Of a stretch of DNA of 64,000 nucleotides, positions 16,653 through 25,265 are shown one piece after another. The translations under genes were made by a program, and so were the position numbers. The notes beneath the pieces are model-generated. The model had not been told where the DNA came from and did no database searches. It saw only the letters and a program-made list of their open reading frames with translations. This stretch comes from DAIOXA01 sp050949165 (lineage in GTDB: Bacteria; Bacillota; Proteinivoracia; UBA4975). The stretch lies in the NCBI GenBank assembly GCA_050949165.1, contig JBMNFF010000001.1:434001-498000 (forward strand), in the 5' to 3' direction. Position 1 is the stretch's first letter. Each line of letters opens with the position of its first letter.

Positions 16653-18702
16653 TGTCCTGAACCCGCTTTCGTTTATAATCGCAGTTGCTGCAGCTCAAGG
16701 TGGATTTATTGTCTATTACCAGGAGGGACTGGCAAACCGGACACTTTTCCTGAACGGGCTGCTTCCAGGAACGGAAATCGCATTGGGGATAATTTTTGCA
16801 CCCATAGAACCAGCGGCCTTTTCTGCTGCGGAGCCGAATGATATCGCCGCCGCACTGGGGACACTGGACGTCGATTTTCTCCAACAGGGGCTTGGTATTT
16901 TTGCATTGGGGGTAGCCGGGACAGGCCAGAAACTTGCCAAAGCGGCCGGACTTTATCACCATGTTCCTGCCGCAGTTCTCGCAGACTTCATCACTTTCCT
17001 GATCCTCCACCTGAACGGTGGCCATCTCTCTTTCGGCTACTTCTACATCCTCTTTAAATTTAACATAAAAGTCCCGGACAACCTGCTTCCATTCCAGCTG
17101 GCCGTCCTCGATTATGTCCAGCTGGTTTTCCAACTCGGCAGTAAAGTCCAAATTGAGGATGTCGGGGAAAAAGCTGCGCAGCAAGTCGTTGACAGTCACG
17201 CCCAGCTCAGTGGGAATCAGCCTTCCCCCCTCCTTCTCCACATACCCCCTTTGGAGCAGGGTCTCGATGGTGGGCGCATAAGTGCTGGGCCTGCCGATTC
17301 CCTTTTCTTCCATATCCTTGACCAGCAAAGCTTCGCTATAGGCCGGAGGCGGCTGGGTAAAATGTTGCTCCGGCAAGACTTCCTTTACCTCTGCCCGGGT
17401 TCCCACCTGGAGGCGCGTCAAGTCGGGCCCAGCTTCCCTCTCCTCCTCTTGCCCGGCAGCCAAGAATCCGGGAAAGATCAGGGTCTGCTGCGAGGCCTTA
17501 AAGACAAGGTCATCCCCGCTGAAGGTGGCGGTCTGCTGCTTGTAGCGGGCGGGGCTCATCTGGCTCATGCAGTAGCGCTGCCAGATCAATTTGTAGAGGG
17601 CATATTGCTCCGGAGTCAAGTGGGGGCGAATCTCATCGGGGGTGAGGCTGATGTCGGTGGGCCGAATGGCCTCGTGGGCTCCCTGGGCGCCTTTGCGAGC
17701 GCTGTACTTGGGGGGTCGGGCCGGCAAATACTCCGCTCCGAAATGGGCAGCGATGAAATCCCGGGTTACCTTCTGGAAGGTCTCGGAAATCTGCACAGAG
17801 TCTGTGCGCATATAGGTAATCAAACCTGTGGTTCCCCGCTTGCCCAGGCTGATGCCCTCATAAAGCTGCTGGGCGATGGACATGGTCTTGCGGGCCCCGT
17901 AGTTCAGCTTGCTGCCGGCGCTCTGCTGCAGCGTACTGGTTGTAAAGGGAGGCTGAGGTTTTTTCAGGCGCTCCCGGGACTGGATGTCGCTGAGGGTAAA
18001 TTGAGCCTGCCTTATCCTCCGGGCAATCTCGTCGGCCCTTGCCTCATCGGGCAACTCCGGCTTGGCCCCGTCCACCCGGGACAGCTTGGCCTGCACCAGG
18101 CCCAGGGGGGGAACCAGGAAGTCCACGTCTATGCTCCAGTACTCCCGGGGCTGGAAGGAATCGATCTCCTCCTGGCGGATGCAGAGCATGTTCAAAGCCG
18201 CCGACTGCACCCGGCCGGCGCTCAGGCCCTTCTTGACCTTCTCCCAGAGAAGGGGACTGATTTTATAGCCCACCAGGCGGTCCAACACCCGCCGGGCTTG
18301 CTGGGCGTCGATGAGATCATAATTGAGGTTGCGGGGGTTGGCAAAGGCATTTTTTACCGCTTCCCTGGTAACTTCGTGAAAGACCACCCTGCAGGGAGCG
18401 GATTCGGGAATTTTGAAGTCCCGCAGCAGATGCCAGGCGATGGCCTCCCCTTCCCGGTCTGGGTCGGTGGCCAGAAAGATTCGCTCGGCCTTGCGGGCGA
18501 ATTTGCGCAACTCGGCCAGGGCCTTGCCCCGGCCCCGGATTGTTATGTACTTGACAGAAAAATCATTTTCGGGATCGACTCCCAACTGACTCTTGGGCAG
18601 ATCGATGAGATGCCCCATGGACGCCTTAACCACGTAGTTCTTGCCTAAGAACTTGCTGATGGTCTTTGCTTTTGTAGGGGATTCAACTATTACCAGATTC
18701 AA
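16645..18702 (-). CDS. topA: DNA topoisomerase I
   Basis: A type IA topoisomerase that relaxes negative supercoils. The N-terminal TOPRIM domain (LVIVESPTKAKTI, then ATDPDREGEAIAWH with the DxD metal site) is followed by the catalytic domain with the active-site Tyr in GLITYMRTDS. Three C-terminal zinc ribbons are visible (CENCG...CPGYPQC; CPQCGG...CKNYPQC; CPVCQS...CSNC). I set the start at TTG 18702 (685 residues): GGAGGT lies 7 bases upstream, and the homology begins at that residue. It starts 2 bases after the dprA stop. Confidence 0.96.
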   Translation of the reverse strand: MNLVIVESPTKAKTISKFLGKNYVVKASMGHLIDLPKSQLGVDPENDFSVKYITIRGRGKALAELRKFARKAERIFLATDPDREGEAIAWHLLRDFKIPESAPCRVVFHEVTREAVKNAFANPRNLNYDLIDAQQARRVLDRLVGYKISPLLWEKVKKGLSAGRVQSAALNMLCIRQEEIDSFQPREYWSIDVDFLVPPLGLVQAKLSRVDGAKPELPDEARADEIARRIRQAQFTLSDIQSRERLKKPQPPFTTSTLQQSAGSKLNYGARKTMSIAQQLYEGISLGKRGTTGLITYMRTDSVQISETFQKVTRDFIAAHFGAEYLPARPPKYSARKGAQGAHEAIRPTDISLTPDEIRPHLTPEQYALYKLIWQRYCMSQMSPARYKQQTATFSGDDLVFKASQQTLIFPGFLAAGQEEEREAGPDLTRLQVGTRAEVKEVLPEQHFTQPPPAYSEALLVKDMEEKGIGRPSTYAPTIETLLQRGYVEKEGGRLIPTELGVTVNDLLRSFFPDILNLDFTAELENQLDIIEDGQLEWKQVVRDFYVKFKEDVEVAEREMATVQVEDQESDEVCENCGRNMVIKSGRFGKFLACPGYPQCKNTKPLLEKIDVQCPQCGGDIIRLRSRKGRWFYGCKNYPQCDFRSWKQPVQEKCPVCQSLLVIDNKSTLSCSNCDYKRKRVQDSE

Positions 18703-18704
18703 TT

Positions 18705-19802
18705 TCACACCTCCGAACCAGTGCAGCGAACAAATTTTTGGCCGGGCAGCCTCGCCACAGCCCCTTTTAACTCCAGGGCCACCAGCCGCGCCAGGACGAC
18801 GCTTCCCGGCAACCCCGTCAGATAGCATAAATCATCGACGCTGGTTCCCTGAGCATCGATCTGGGCAAGGAGGGCCTGCTCTTCCCGATCCAGGGCCGCT
18901 GCAGCCTGGACCGGGGCCCCGGCCAGGGGAAGATCCAGGCCGTATTCTTCCAGGATGTCGCGGCTGGACAGGACAGGCTTGGCCCCCATCCGAATCAGGT
19001 GGTTGGTCCCGCCGCTCTGGGGGCTGTCGATGTTGCCCGGGACCGAATACACGTCCCTTCCCTGCTCCAGGGCAAAGCCCACGGTAATCATGGCCCCGCT
19101 TTTTATACCGGCTTCCACCACCAGAAGCCCCTGGCAGAGACCGCTGATGACCCGGTTGCGCCGGGGAAAGTGATTGGCCCTGGGACGGGCGCCCGGAGGG
19201 AATTCACTGAGCAGACAACCGCCGCTGTCAACTATCCTTCCCTGCAGTTCCCGGTTGGCAGCAGGATAGAAGACATCCACGCCATTGCCCAAAACCGCCA
19301 GGGTATAGCCGCCTTCCTTGAGGCTGGCCCAATGAGCAGAGGAATCGATTCCCGCTGCCAGGCCGCTGACCACCCCCAATCCCGCCCGACAGAGAGGGGG
19401 AATGAGGGCGGCGGTTACCGACCTTCCATAGCGGGTGGCCTTGCGAGAGCCCACCGCCGCCAACAGGGGCCGGGGGCCGGGCAAGGCGCCCAGATAGTAG
19501 AGAACCGGGGGCGGATCATAGATTTCCCGGAGCAGGCTGGGATAGTCGGGACATTGCAGGGTGACGATGCCAATTCCCCTGTTTCGGCAAAGGCGCGTCA
19601 TTTCCCTGCCTCGTTCAAGATCCAGCGCTCCCAGTATATTTCTTATTGTCTCAACTTTTACATGAAGTATGTCAGCAAGACGGGCAAAATCCCCGGCCAG
19701 AAAGCTGTCTATGCCTCCGGTCTCTCGAAACACCGCGGCAATTCGCCGCGGTCCCAGGTTAGGTACGTCGTTGAGGGCAATCCACTCCGCTACTTCGCCC
19801 AT
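18705..19802 (-). CDS. dprA: DNA-processing protein DprA
   Basis: DprA loads RecA on incoming single-stranded DNA during transformation and may have wider recombination roles. Signatures are an N-terminal SAM-like helix region, then the Rossmann-like core with AAVGSRKATRYG, VVSGLAAGIDSSAHW, AVLGNGVDVFYPAAN, LSEFPPGARP, FPRRNRVISGL and PGNIDSPQSGGTN. A winged-helix-like tail follows (DDLCYLTGLPGSVVLARL). The length is 365 residues. It leads the dprA-topA-trmFO unit and has a clear promoter. Confidence 0.95.
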   Translation of the reverse strand: MGEVAEWIALNDVPNLGPRRIAAVFRETGGIDSFLAGDFARLADILHVKVETIRNILGALDLERGREMTRLCRNRGIGIVTLQCPDYPSLLREIYDPPPVLYYLGALPGPRPLLAAVGSRKATRYGRSVTAALIPPLCRAGLGVVSGLAAGIDSSAHWASLKEGGYTLAVLGNGVDVFYPAANRELQGRIVDSGGCLLSEFPPGARPRANHFPRRNRVISGLCQGLLVVEAGIKSGAMITVGFALEQGRDVYSVPGNIDSPQSGGTNHLIRMGAKPVLSSRDILEEYGLDLPLAGAPVQAAAALDREEQALLAQIDAQGTSVDDLCYLTGLPGSVVLARLVALELKGAVARLPGQKFVRCTGSEV

Positions 19803-19832
19803 TGCTACCGCCCCTGTCTAAAAATTTTCTCT

Positions 19833-19861
19833 AAAGTATCAGGAAAACTCAGGTTTGTCAA
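19833..19861 (-). promoter_or_regulatory. Sigma-A promoter for dprA-topA-trmFO, with possible CodY box
   Basis: The minus strand reads TTGACA (19856-19861), 17 bases, TACTTT (19833-19838). On the plus strand, 19823-19837 matches the CodY consensus AATTTTCWGAAAATT at 12 of 15 positions and overlaps the -10. CodY control is plausible but unproven. Confidence 0.75.
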
Positions 19862-19864
19862 ATC

Positions 19865-19885
19865 AAAAACCCCGCGGGAGCGGGG
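19865..19885 (-). terminator. Rho-independent terminator after the aminomutase gene
   Basis: On the minus strand a stem CCCCGC/GCGGGG with a 4-base loop is followed by TTTTT, 7 bases after the stop of the aminomutase reading frame. Confidence 0.88.
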
Positions 19886-19892
19886 ATTGGAA

Positions 19893-21148
19893 TTACTCTC
19901 CGTTATTGGGATATTCAACTACCCTCTTTTCCCAAGTGCGCAGCACAGCCTTTTCCCCATTCAGCCAGAGCAAATAGTTGGGCAAAATCGGCGTCTTGCC
20001 AAAACCCTGGGGAGTATTGATTATATATGTGGGAATAGCCAGGCCGGAAGTCTGTCCCCGCAGGTTTTCCATAATTTCCAAACCCGTCTCGATTTTTGTC
20101 CCGAAGTGGCGGGTTCCCTTCACCGGCTTGGCGTGGAAGATGTAATAGGGGCGTACCCGTATCTTCAGGAGCTCGTGGTTCAATCTTCTTCATGACATGG
20201 GGGTCGTCGTTAATTCCCTGCCAAGAGAACCGCCTGGTTGCCCAGGGGAACTCCCGCCTTGGCCAGGCGGGCACAGGCGGCCGCCGCCTCCTCGGTAACC
20301 TCTACGGGGTTGTTAAATTGGGTGTTGACATAGACCGGATGATGTCTTTCTAAAATTCCACACAACTTATCTGTAACCCGCTGGGGCATGGTCACCGGCG
20401 TCCTGGTTCCCAGGCGGATGATTTCCAAATGGGGAATCGCCTTTAGCTCGGACAGGAGCCAGTCCAAAGTCTTGTTGTCCAACAAAAAGGCATCGCCACC
20501 GGTCAGGAGCACGTCGCGAATTTCCGGATTGGCACGGATATAGTCCAGGGCCTCGTGCAAGCTCTTGCGGGGGGTGTTGCGATCAGTCTCTCCGATATTC
20601 CGCCGCCGCTGGCAGTGACGGCAGTACATGGCGCATTGGTTGGTCACATTGATAATCAACCTGTCAGGATACCGTCTGGTAATACTCGGCGCAGGAGAGG
20701 TCAGGGTCTCGGCCATGGGATCCATGCTGCCACCCTGATCCATCAACTCACGGATGCTGGGGATTGCCTGCAATCTGATGGGGCAACGGGGATCCTGGGG
20801 ATCCATCAAGCTGGCATAATAGGGCGAAATCGCCCAGCGAAACTTCTCGCCGGTCCTGCGGATGTCCTCTATCTCCTCGGGTGTGAGCTCGACAATTTTT
20901 GCCAAGATGTCAACATCGGTTATGCGGTTGCGGAGCTGCCAGCGCCAATCCTGCCAGTCCTGGGGGCTGCCGCCCAAGAGGGAAAGAATTTTTTCTTTCT
21001 GGCCATTAATCCTCTCGCGCAGTCTATAGCCGGTTGGAATGCTCTTTTCAACGGCAAGATAATCGGAAATGCGGTTGCGCAACTCTCTGGCCCTGGCTAA
21101 GGCCAGTTTCCTCCTTTCCTCCCTCTGTACATTCCTAGCACTTGTCAT
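19893..21148 (-). pseudogene. Glutamate 2,3-aminomutase-type radical SAM gene with two frameshifts
   Basis: KamA-family radical SAM/PLP enzyme, read in three consecutive frames. Frame one (21148-20210) ends ...NQAVLLAGN-stop and holds the cluster motif CAMYCRHC. A short stretch in the second frame gives GINDDPHVMKK. The third frame (from ~20183) continues NHELLKIRVRPYYIFHAK to the end. One extra base near 20214-20218 and another near 20182-20187 explain this; removing two bases from 1256 leaves 418 whole codons. Residues matching the lysine-binding Asp293 and Asp330 of lysine aminomutase are Lys (20127-20129) and Asn (20016-20018), as in glutamate 2,3-aminomutase, which makes beta-glutamate. 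The gene may be inactivated, or the frameshifts may be sequencing errors. Confidence 0.85.
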
Positions 21149-21208
21149 CCCATCACCTCCGGAAATAATTATACTATGGAACTTTCCACCTGTTGAGCAG
21201 AATTGCCC

Positions 21209-22291
21209 TTAAGCGAATATTTTCCGGGAGAGGATAATCCCGCCTCCCAAAACCTCTTCGCCGGAGTAGACCACCGCAGATTGTCCGGGGGTTATTGCCC
21301 GTTGGGGCTCGCGGAACTTCACCACCACCCCGTTGGGCTGGACGGAGATTTGGGCCGGCCGCGCGGCGGCATTGTAGCGGATGGCCACCTCGGCCGAGAA
21401 CTCCTCGGCCGGGGGAGCTCCGCCGACCCAGTTAAATTCCGTGATGATAAATTCCCGGCTGAACACGTCGAGATTGCGCCCCACTGTGACGGTATTGGTC
21501 TCGGGGTTGATGTCCACCACATACATTGGCTCTCCGGTGGCCAGCCCCAACCCCTTGCGCTGCCCGATGGTGTAGTTAAAGATCCCGGTATGGGTTCCCA
21601 GGACGCGCCCCCGGGTGTCGACGATATTCCCGGGGGTGTTCTTCACCCCGGCAAAAGTGGTGAGGAACTGCTTGTAATCGTTATCGGGGATAAAGCAGAT
21701 TTCCTGGCTATCGGGCTTATTGGCAATGCGCAATTTGTACTTCCGGGCCAGGTCCCGGATTTCCTCCTTGCGGAACTCGCCCACGGGAAAGAGGGTCCTG
21801 GCCAACATCGCCTGGGTCAGGGAATAGAGGGCGTAACTCTGATCCTTGTCCAGGTCCCGGCCGCGCAGGAGGCGGAATCTCCCCTCCTCCTGAACGATGC
21901 GGGCATAATGGCCGGTGGCCACATAGTCCATACCCAACTGCACAGCCTTTTCCAGCAGGCGCCCGAACTTAATTGAACGGTTGCACTCGACACAGGGATT
22001 TGGGGTTCTGCCTAACATATATTCCCGAGTGAATTTATCTATTACTTTTTCTTGAAATTCCTTCTGCATGTTTAACACGTAGTAGGGGATGTCCAGCTGC
22101 TGGGCGACCCGGCGGGCGTCCTCCACCGCCGCCAAGGAGCAGCAGCCCCCGCTATCCTCTGCGGGGTCGATGTACTTGGGCCACAACTTGATGGTGACTC
22201 CCGTCACCTCGTATCCCTGTTCCTTGAGCAAGGCGGCGCTGACCGAACTGTCCACGCCTCCGCTCATGGCCACCATGACCTTCTTAGCCAA
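21209..22291 (-). CDS. mnmA: tRNA-specific 2-thiouridylase MnmA
   Basis: MnmA thiolates U34 of Lys, Glu and Gln tRNAs using ATP. The PP-loop is AMSGGVDSSVSAALL (about residues 8-22). The catalytic cysteines are in NPCVECNRSIKF (about 100) and SQEICFIPDNDY (about 200). A C-terminal beta-barrel ends the 360-residue protein. The start is TTG with GGGGTGA upstream. The related U34 methyltransferase MnmM is encoded at 24696-25265, and TrmFO lies at 15360-16652. Confidence 0.97.
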   Translation of the reverse strand: MAKKVMVAMSGGVDSSVSAALLKEQGYEVTGVTIKLWPKYIDPAEDSGGCCSLAAVEDARRVAQQLDIPYYVLNMQKEFQEKVIDKFTREYMLGRTPNPCVECNRSIKFGRLLEKAVQLGMDYVATGHYARIVQEEGRFRLLRGRDLDKDQSYALYSLTQAMLARTLFPVGEFRKEEIRDLARKYKLRIANKPDSQEICFIPDNDYKQFLTTFAGVKNTPGNIVDTRGRVLGTHTGIFNYTIGQRKGLGLATGEPMYVVDINPETNTVTVGRNLDVFSREFIITEFNWVGGAPPAEEFSAEVAIRYNAAARPAQISVQPNGVVVKFREPQRAITPGQSAVVYSGEEVLGGGIILSRKIFA

Positions 22292-22295
22292 GCTA

Positions 22296-23816
22296 TCACC
22301 CCTGGTAAACTATTGTTCCATTAATGATGGTCTTTTCCGGCTTATTGCCTGCAAGGTCTTCCCGGTCAAACTCTGCATAGACGGCGACATCTCCGGCGCA
22401 GCCGGGTATTAGCCGGCCCGTTTGCCATCCCGCAAGCTCCGCCGGGGCAGAAGTGTAAAGGGAAAGGGCTTCTTCAAGGCCGAGGTATTCATCCCTTTGC
22501 CAGCCCGGGGCAAGGACCCCGTCCCGATCCCGGCGGGTGACGGCGGCGGCGATTCCCAACCAGGGGTTGAGATCCTCCACGGGGGCGTCGGACCCTCCCG
22601 TGAGAAAAATGCCTGCCTCGGCCATACTGCGCCAACAATAACTGGTCTGAAGGCGCTCCCGGCCCAGTCTCTTCTCAGCCCACTGCATGTCGGTAGGCAA
22701 AAAGCCGGGCTGAATTTCTGCCATCATCCCCAGGGCGACAATCTGTTGCCACTGAGTCTTCCTGGTGACCTGGCAGTGAACCAAACGGTGTCTGATCCGC
22801 CCAGGCCGCAATCCTCCCCGCACATGCCGGAGCACCCGCAGGGCTTGGTCCAGAGCGGCGTCGCCGATAACGTGCATGGCCATTTGAATTCCGTTTTCTT
22901 CGGCCAGGCTGAGGATTTCCCCCAGCACGGCGTCGGGATAGATCAGGATGCCCTTATTGCCGGGGTCATCGCTGTAATCCTCCAGCAAAGCCGCCGTCCT
23001 CGCCCCCAGGGAACCGTCCAGGAAGAGCTTGGCGGCGCCGGAAGTGACAAGATCGGTACAGGGCAGTTCACCCTTAATCCCGATAAACTCCTTCAGGGCT
23101 TGGGGAGAATGGATATGGTAATGAAGCTGGACCCTGATGGGATGGGATTCAGTAACCTTAGTATACAGCTCCCAGAGGTCTGCGTATTCAGCCAGCTCGC
23201 CGCGATCATCGGTATGGACGCCGGTAATCCCGCAACTATGGGCGTATTTTATGGCCTTTTCCAAGGCAGTATAAAGAATGGCCGGTTCTGGAGGGGGAAC
23301 GATGTCCCCGACCAGGGCGATTGCCTTTTCTTCCAGGATGCCAGTGGGCTCCCCCAGGTTATCCCGGACAATGGCCCCGCCCGGGACTTCTATGCCGCCA
23401 TCGATGCCGGCCAGGGCCAGGGCCCGGGAATTAGCCACGGCGACGTGGCCGCAGATGCGGCTCAAGAGCACGGGGCGGTCAGGACAGATGTGGTCGAGGA
23501 AGCGCCGGTCGGGGGTGAAGCCCAGTTTATTTTGGTCCCACCCCCCGCCGGTTATCCACCCTTCCGGGTATTGCTCGGCATGGGCCTTGAGGGCCAGGGC
23601 AAAGTCTCCCCGGCAGCGGCAGTTATTCAGGCGCAAGCTCAACAAGGATAACCCCACTCCCAGCAAGTGGGCATGGGAATCGATCATCCCCGGCATTACC
23701 AGGCCCGCCCCCCGGGCCTCATCGGACTCCACCCCCTTTATCCGTGCGTCCAGGTGGAGGACTCCACCCCCGCGGAAGGCGAACCCGTCAAAGATTTCTT
23801 GGGCGCTTATTTTCAT
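22296..23816 (-). CDS. YtcJ-type amidohydrolase family protein
   Basis: An amidohydrolase_3 family protein of 506 residues, a zinc-dependent TIM-barrel hydrolase of unknown substrate. Metal and active-site landmarks are MIDSHAHLLGVG near the N-terminus, HVIGDAALDQAL, HRLVHCQ and GGSDAPVEDLNPW. I chose ATG 23816 because GGAGGT lies 7 bases upstream; an open extension to 23903 runs into the divergent nuclease-like gene. Only 4 bases separate it from mnmA. The family includes imidazolonepropionase- and dihydroorotase-like relatives, so the name stays generic. Confidence 0.88.
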   Translation of the reverse strand: MKISAQEIFDGFAFRGGGVLHLDARIKGVESDEARGAGLVMPGMIDSHAHLLGVGLSLLSLRLNNCRCRGDFALALKAHAEQYPEGWITGGGWDQNKLGFTPDRRFLDHICPDRPVLLSRICGHVAVANSRALALAGIDGGIEVPGGAIVRDNLGEPTGILEEKAIALVGDIVPPPEPAILYTALEKAIKYAHSCGITGVHTDDRGELAEYADLWELYTKVTESHPIRVQLHYHIHSPQALKEFIGIKGELPCTDLVTSGAAKLFLDGSLGARTAALLEDYSDDPGNKGILIYPDAVLGEILSLAEENGIQMAMHVIGDAALDQALRVLRHVRGGLRPGRIRHRLVHCQVTRKTQWQQIVALGMMAEIQPGFLPTDMQWAEKRLGRERLQTSYCWRSMAEAGIFLTGGSDAPVEDLNPWLGIAAAVTRRDRDGVLAPGWQRDEYLGLEEALSLYTSAPAELAGWQTGRLIPGCAGDVAVYAEFDREDLAGNKPEKTIINGTIVYQG

Positions 23817-23858
23817 CACCGGCACCTCCGTCATTTTCGCGTACAGGAGTAGAAAAAT

Positions 23859-24344
23859 ATGGACTATCCGCTTCATTATATAATTAAATCCCGGCTGGCT
23901 CAACCGGAGCTGGCAGGCATCTTAGACTGCGTCAGGACCCATAGGAGTTACATAGAACAGGTCAGGGACACCAAGAACGAAAAGAGCCGCAAGATAGAAC
24001 TCATCCTCAAGCCGGACTTGGGTCGGCTGGGCTTTACCCATTCGGCCACCAACCGGGATTTTCCCCTCTTTCAGGAAAACAGCCAGTTTGAAATCGACTT
24101 TTTTAATCCCCACACCGGCATCGCCATCGAAATCGAGCGCAGCAATCTGTACACCAAGGTCTGGTTGGCTCTGTACAAAATGTTGGAATCCAACCTGGTC
24201 AGGCACGGGCTGATCTTTGTACCCGTGCGCAGAATCGTCCGCAACAGCCCGGAAAACTCCTTTGAGTTGACGTATAAGAGGTTGCGGGACAACGCCCACA
24301 ACCTCCTCCAGCATCTGGAAAGCTTGATAGTGGTCGGTTACTAA
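23859..24344 (+). CDS. Orphan PD-(D/E)xK nuclease-like protein
   Basis: A 161-residue plus-strand gene in a minus-strand region, with ATG preceded by AGGAG at ideal spacing. The centre reads FEIDFFNPHTGIAIEIER: an Asp at about residue 88 followed ten residues later by E-x-E. Together with flanking beta-strand-like segments this resembles the D...ExE form of the PD-(D/E)xK fold seen in BamHI/BglII-like restriction enzymes. A helix with LALYKMLESNLVRHGLIFVP follows. No DNA methyltransferase or helicase is adjacent, so a classical restriction-modification role is not supported. The start lies 42 bases from the divergent amidohydrolase, and the stop overlaps the next gene by 4 bases. Assignment is by motif only. 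Confidence 0.65.
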   Translation: MDYPLHYIIKSRLAQPELAGILDCVRTHRSYIEQVRDTKNEKSRKIELILKPDLGRLGFTHSATNRDFPLFQENSQFEIDFFNPHTGIAIEIERSNLYTKVWLALYKMLESNLVRHGLIFVPVRRIVRNSPENSFELTYKRLRDNAHNLLQHLESLIVVGY

Positions 24345-24616
24345 GCAGTGATGGGTTCGTCCTCCAACCCGACCAGGGTCAAGCCGAAATTGAGGAATAC
24401 ATCTGTCCTGGCCAGGAGAGAGCCGCGGCTTGCCCCGGTGTACGGGGCCTTTTCCACCGTGACCTGCCAAGGGCCGCTCTTGGCAACAGAAAATCTAAAA
24501 TAGCCGTCCTCATCGCTGTAAGCCTGAAATACTCCCTCCGGTCCGGCGCACGCCACCCGGGCCCCCGCCAGGGGATATCCTGTATGGGCATCCCACACCT
24601 GTCCTTCTAAAAGCAT
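24341..24616 (-). CDS. Small carboxypeptidase-regulatory-like domain protein
   Basis: A 91-residue protein consisting of one beta-sandwich of the carboxypeptidase regulatory-like (CNA-B-like) type: LLEGQVWDAHTGYPLAGARVAC, then YSDEDGYFRFSV and GPWQVTV (cited as short landmarks GQVWDAHTGYPLAGARV and DEDGYFRF). No signal peptide is visible, so it may be cytoplasmic. I chose ATG 24616 because AGGAGG lies 8 bases upstream; an ATG at 24634 is less well placed. It ends convergently with the nuclease-like gene. Its role is unknown. Confidence 0.7.
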   Translation of the reverse strand: MLLEGQVWDAHTGYPLAGARVACAGPEGVFQAYSDEDGYFRFSVAKSGPWQVTVEKAPYTGASRGSLLARTDVFLNFGLTLVGLEDEPITA

Positions 24617-24695
24617 TGGCCAATCCTCCTGCATAGTACTGTGCTACAGCATATGCAGGAAGCGCGCTTCTGTTATCTAACAGGTGAAAATTCTC

Positions 24696-25265
24696 TCATC
24701 TCTCCTGCCTGCGAATCAGCCAGAGCTTGGGCGGCCGATTGGGCTTGTTGATCAGGGAAAAGCTGACGACGGTATAGTCCCGGGCAGGGAGACTGCGGCA
24801 CCAGCCGGCCACCTCGGCCTCCTCCTCTTCCCCGCCCCTGTGGCCGGAATAAGTCACCACCGAGATTATTCCGCCTGGAGCCAGAACTCCTAAACAGTTG
24901 GCCAGCGCCCGGAGGGATGAATGGGCATGGGTGGTTATTTGCTTATCGCCGCCTGGCAGGTAGCCCAAATTGAACATTGCCGCCTGGACAGGCCCCTCCA
25001 CCACTTGGGCCAGCTCCCCATGGTCCTTGAGATGGAGTTCCACCCATTGCTCACAAGTATGAGCGACCAAGAGTGCCCGGGTCTTCTCCAGGGCTGTCTC
25101 TTGTATGTCAAAGGCGTGGACCTTGCCCCCTGCTCCCACCAACCGGGCCAGGAACAGGGTATCGTGGCCGTTGCCGGCAGTGGCGTCCACCACGGTATCT
25201 CCCCTGCGGACATGCTGAGCCACAAAGAGGTGGCTGGCAGCAACTATATCGTTAATAGTAATCAT
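24696..25265 (-). CDS. mnmM: tRNA U34 aminomethyl methyltransferase MnmM (YtqB family)
   Basis: A 189-residue class I SAM-dependent methyltransferase. It shows motif I VDATAGNGHDTLFLARL (about residues 28-44), the acidic ribose-binding Asp in VHAFDIQ, and the family motif MFNLGYLPGGDK, followed by HRGGEEEEAEV. YtqB/MnmM methylates nm5s2U34 to mnm5s2U34 in Bacillota that lack the MnmC methylase domain. The homology starts at MITINDIV, so ATG 25265 is right although AGGAG sits very close; it overlaps the comM 3' end by 14 bases. mnmA lies 2.4 kb downstream. Confidence 0.88.
   Translation of the reverse strand: MITINDIVAASHLFVAQHVRRGDTVVDATAGNGHDTLFLARLVGAGGKVHAFDIQETALEKTRALLVAHTCEQWVELHLKDHGELAQVVEGPVQAAMFNLGYLPGGDKQITTHAHSSLRALANCLGVLAPGGIISVVTYSGHRGGEEEEAEVAGWCRSLPARDYTVVSFSLINKPNRPPKLWLIRRQER

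Noticed and set aside
16477..18648. A 723-codon open frame on the plus strand
   Set aside because: It lies opposite topA, whose TOPRIM, active-site Tyr and zinc ribbons are unmistakable. The antisense frame has no recognisable domain and no SD.
18999..20195. A 398-codon plus-strand frame across dprA and the aminomutase gene
   Set aside because: It is the mirror of two real genes in GC-rich DNA and crosses a terminator and a promoter.
19893..21148. Two separate genes for the N- and C-terminal parts of the aminomutase
   Set aside because: The middle segment GINDDPHVMKK in a third frame bridges them without loss, so this is one frameshifted gene.
22422..23651. A 409-codon plus-strand frame opposite the amidohydrolase
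   Set aside because: The minus-strand protein has clear metal-binding motifs; the plus frame has none.
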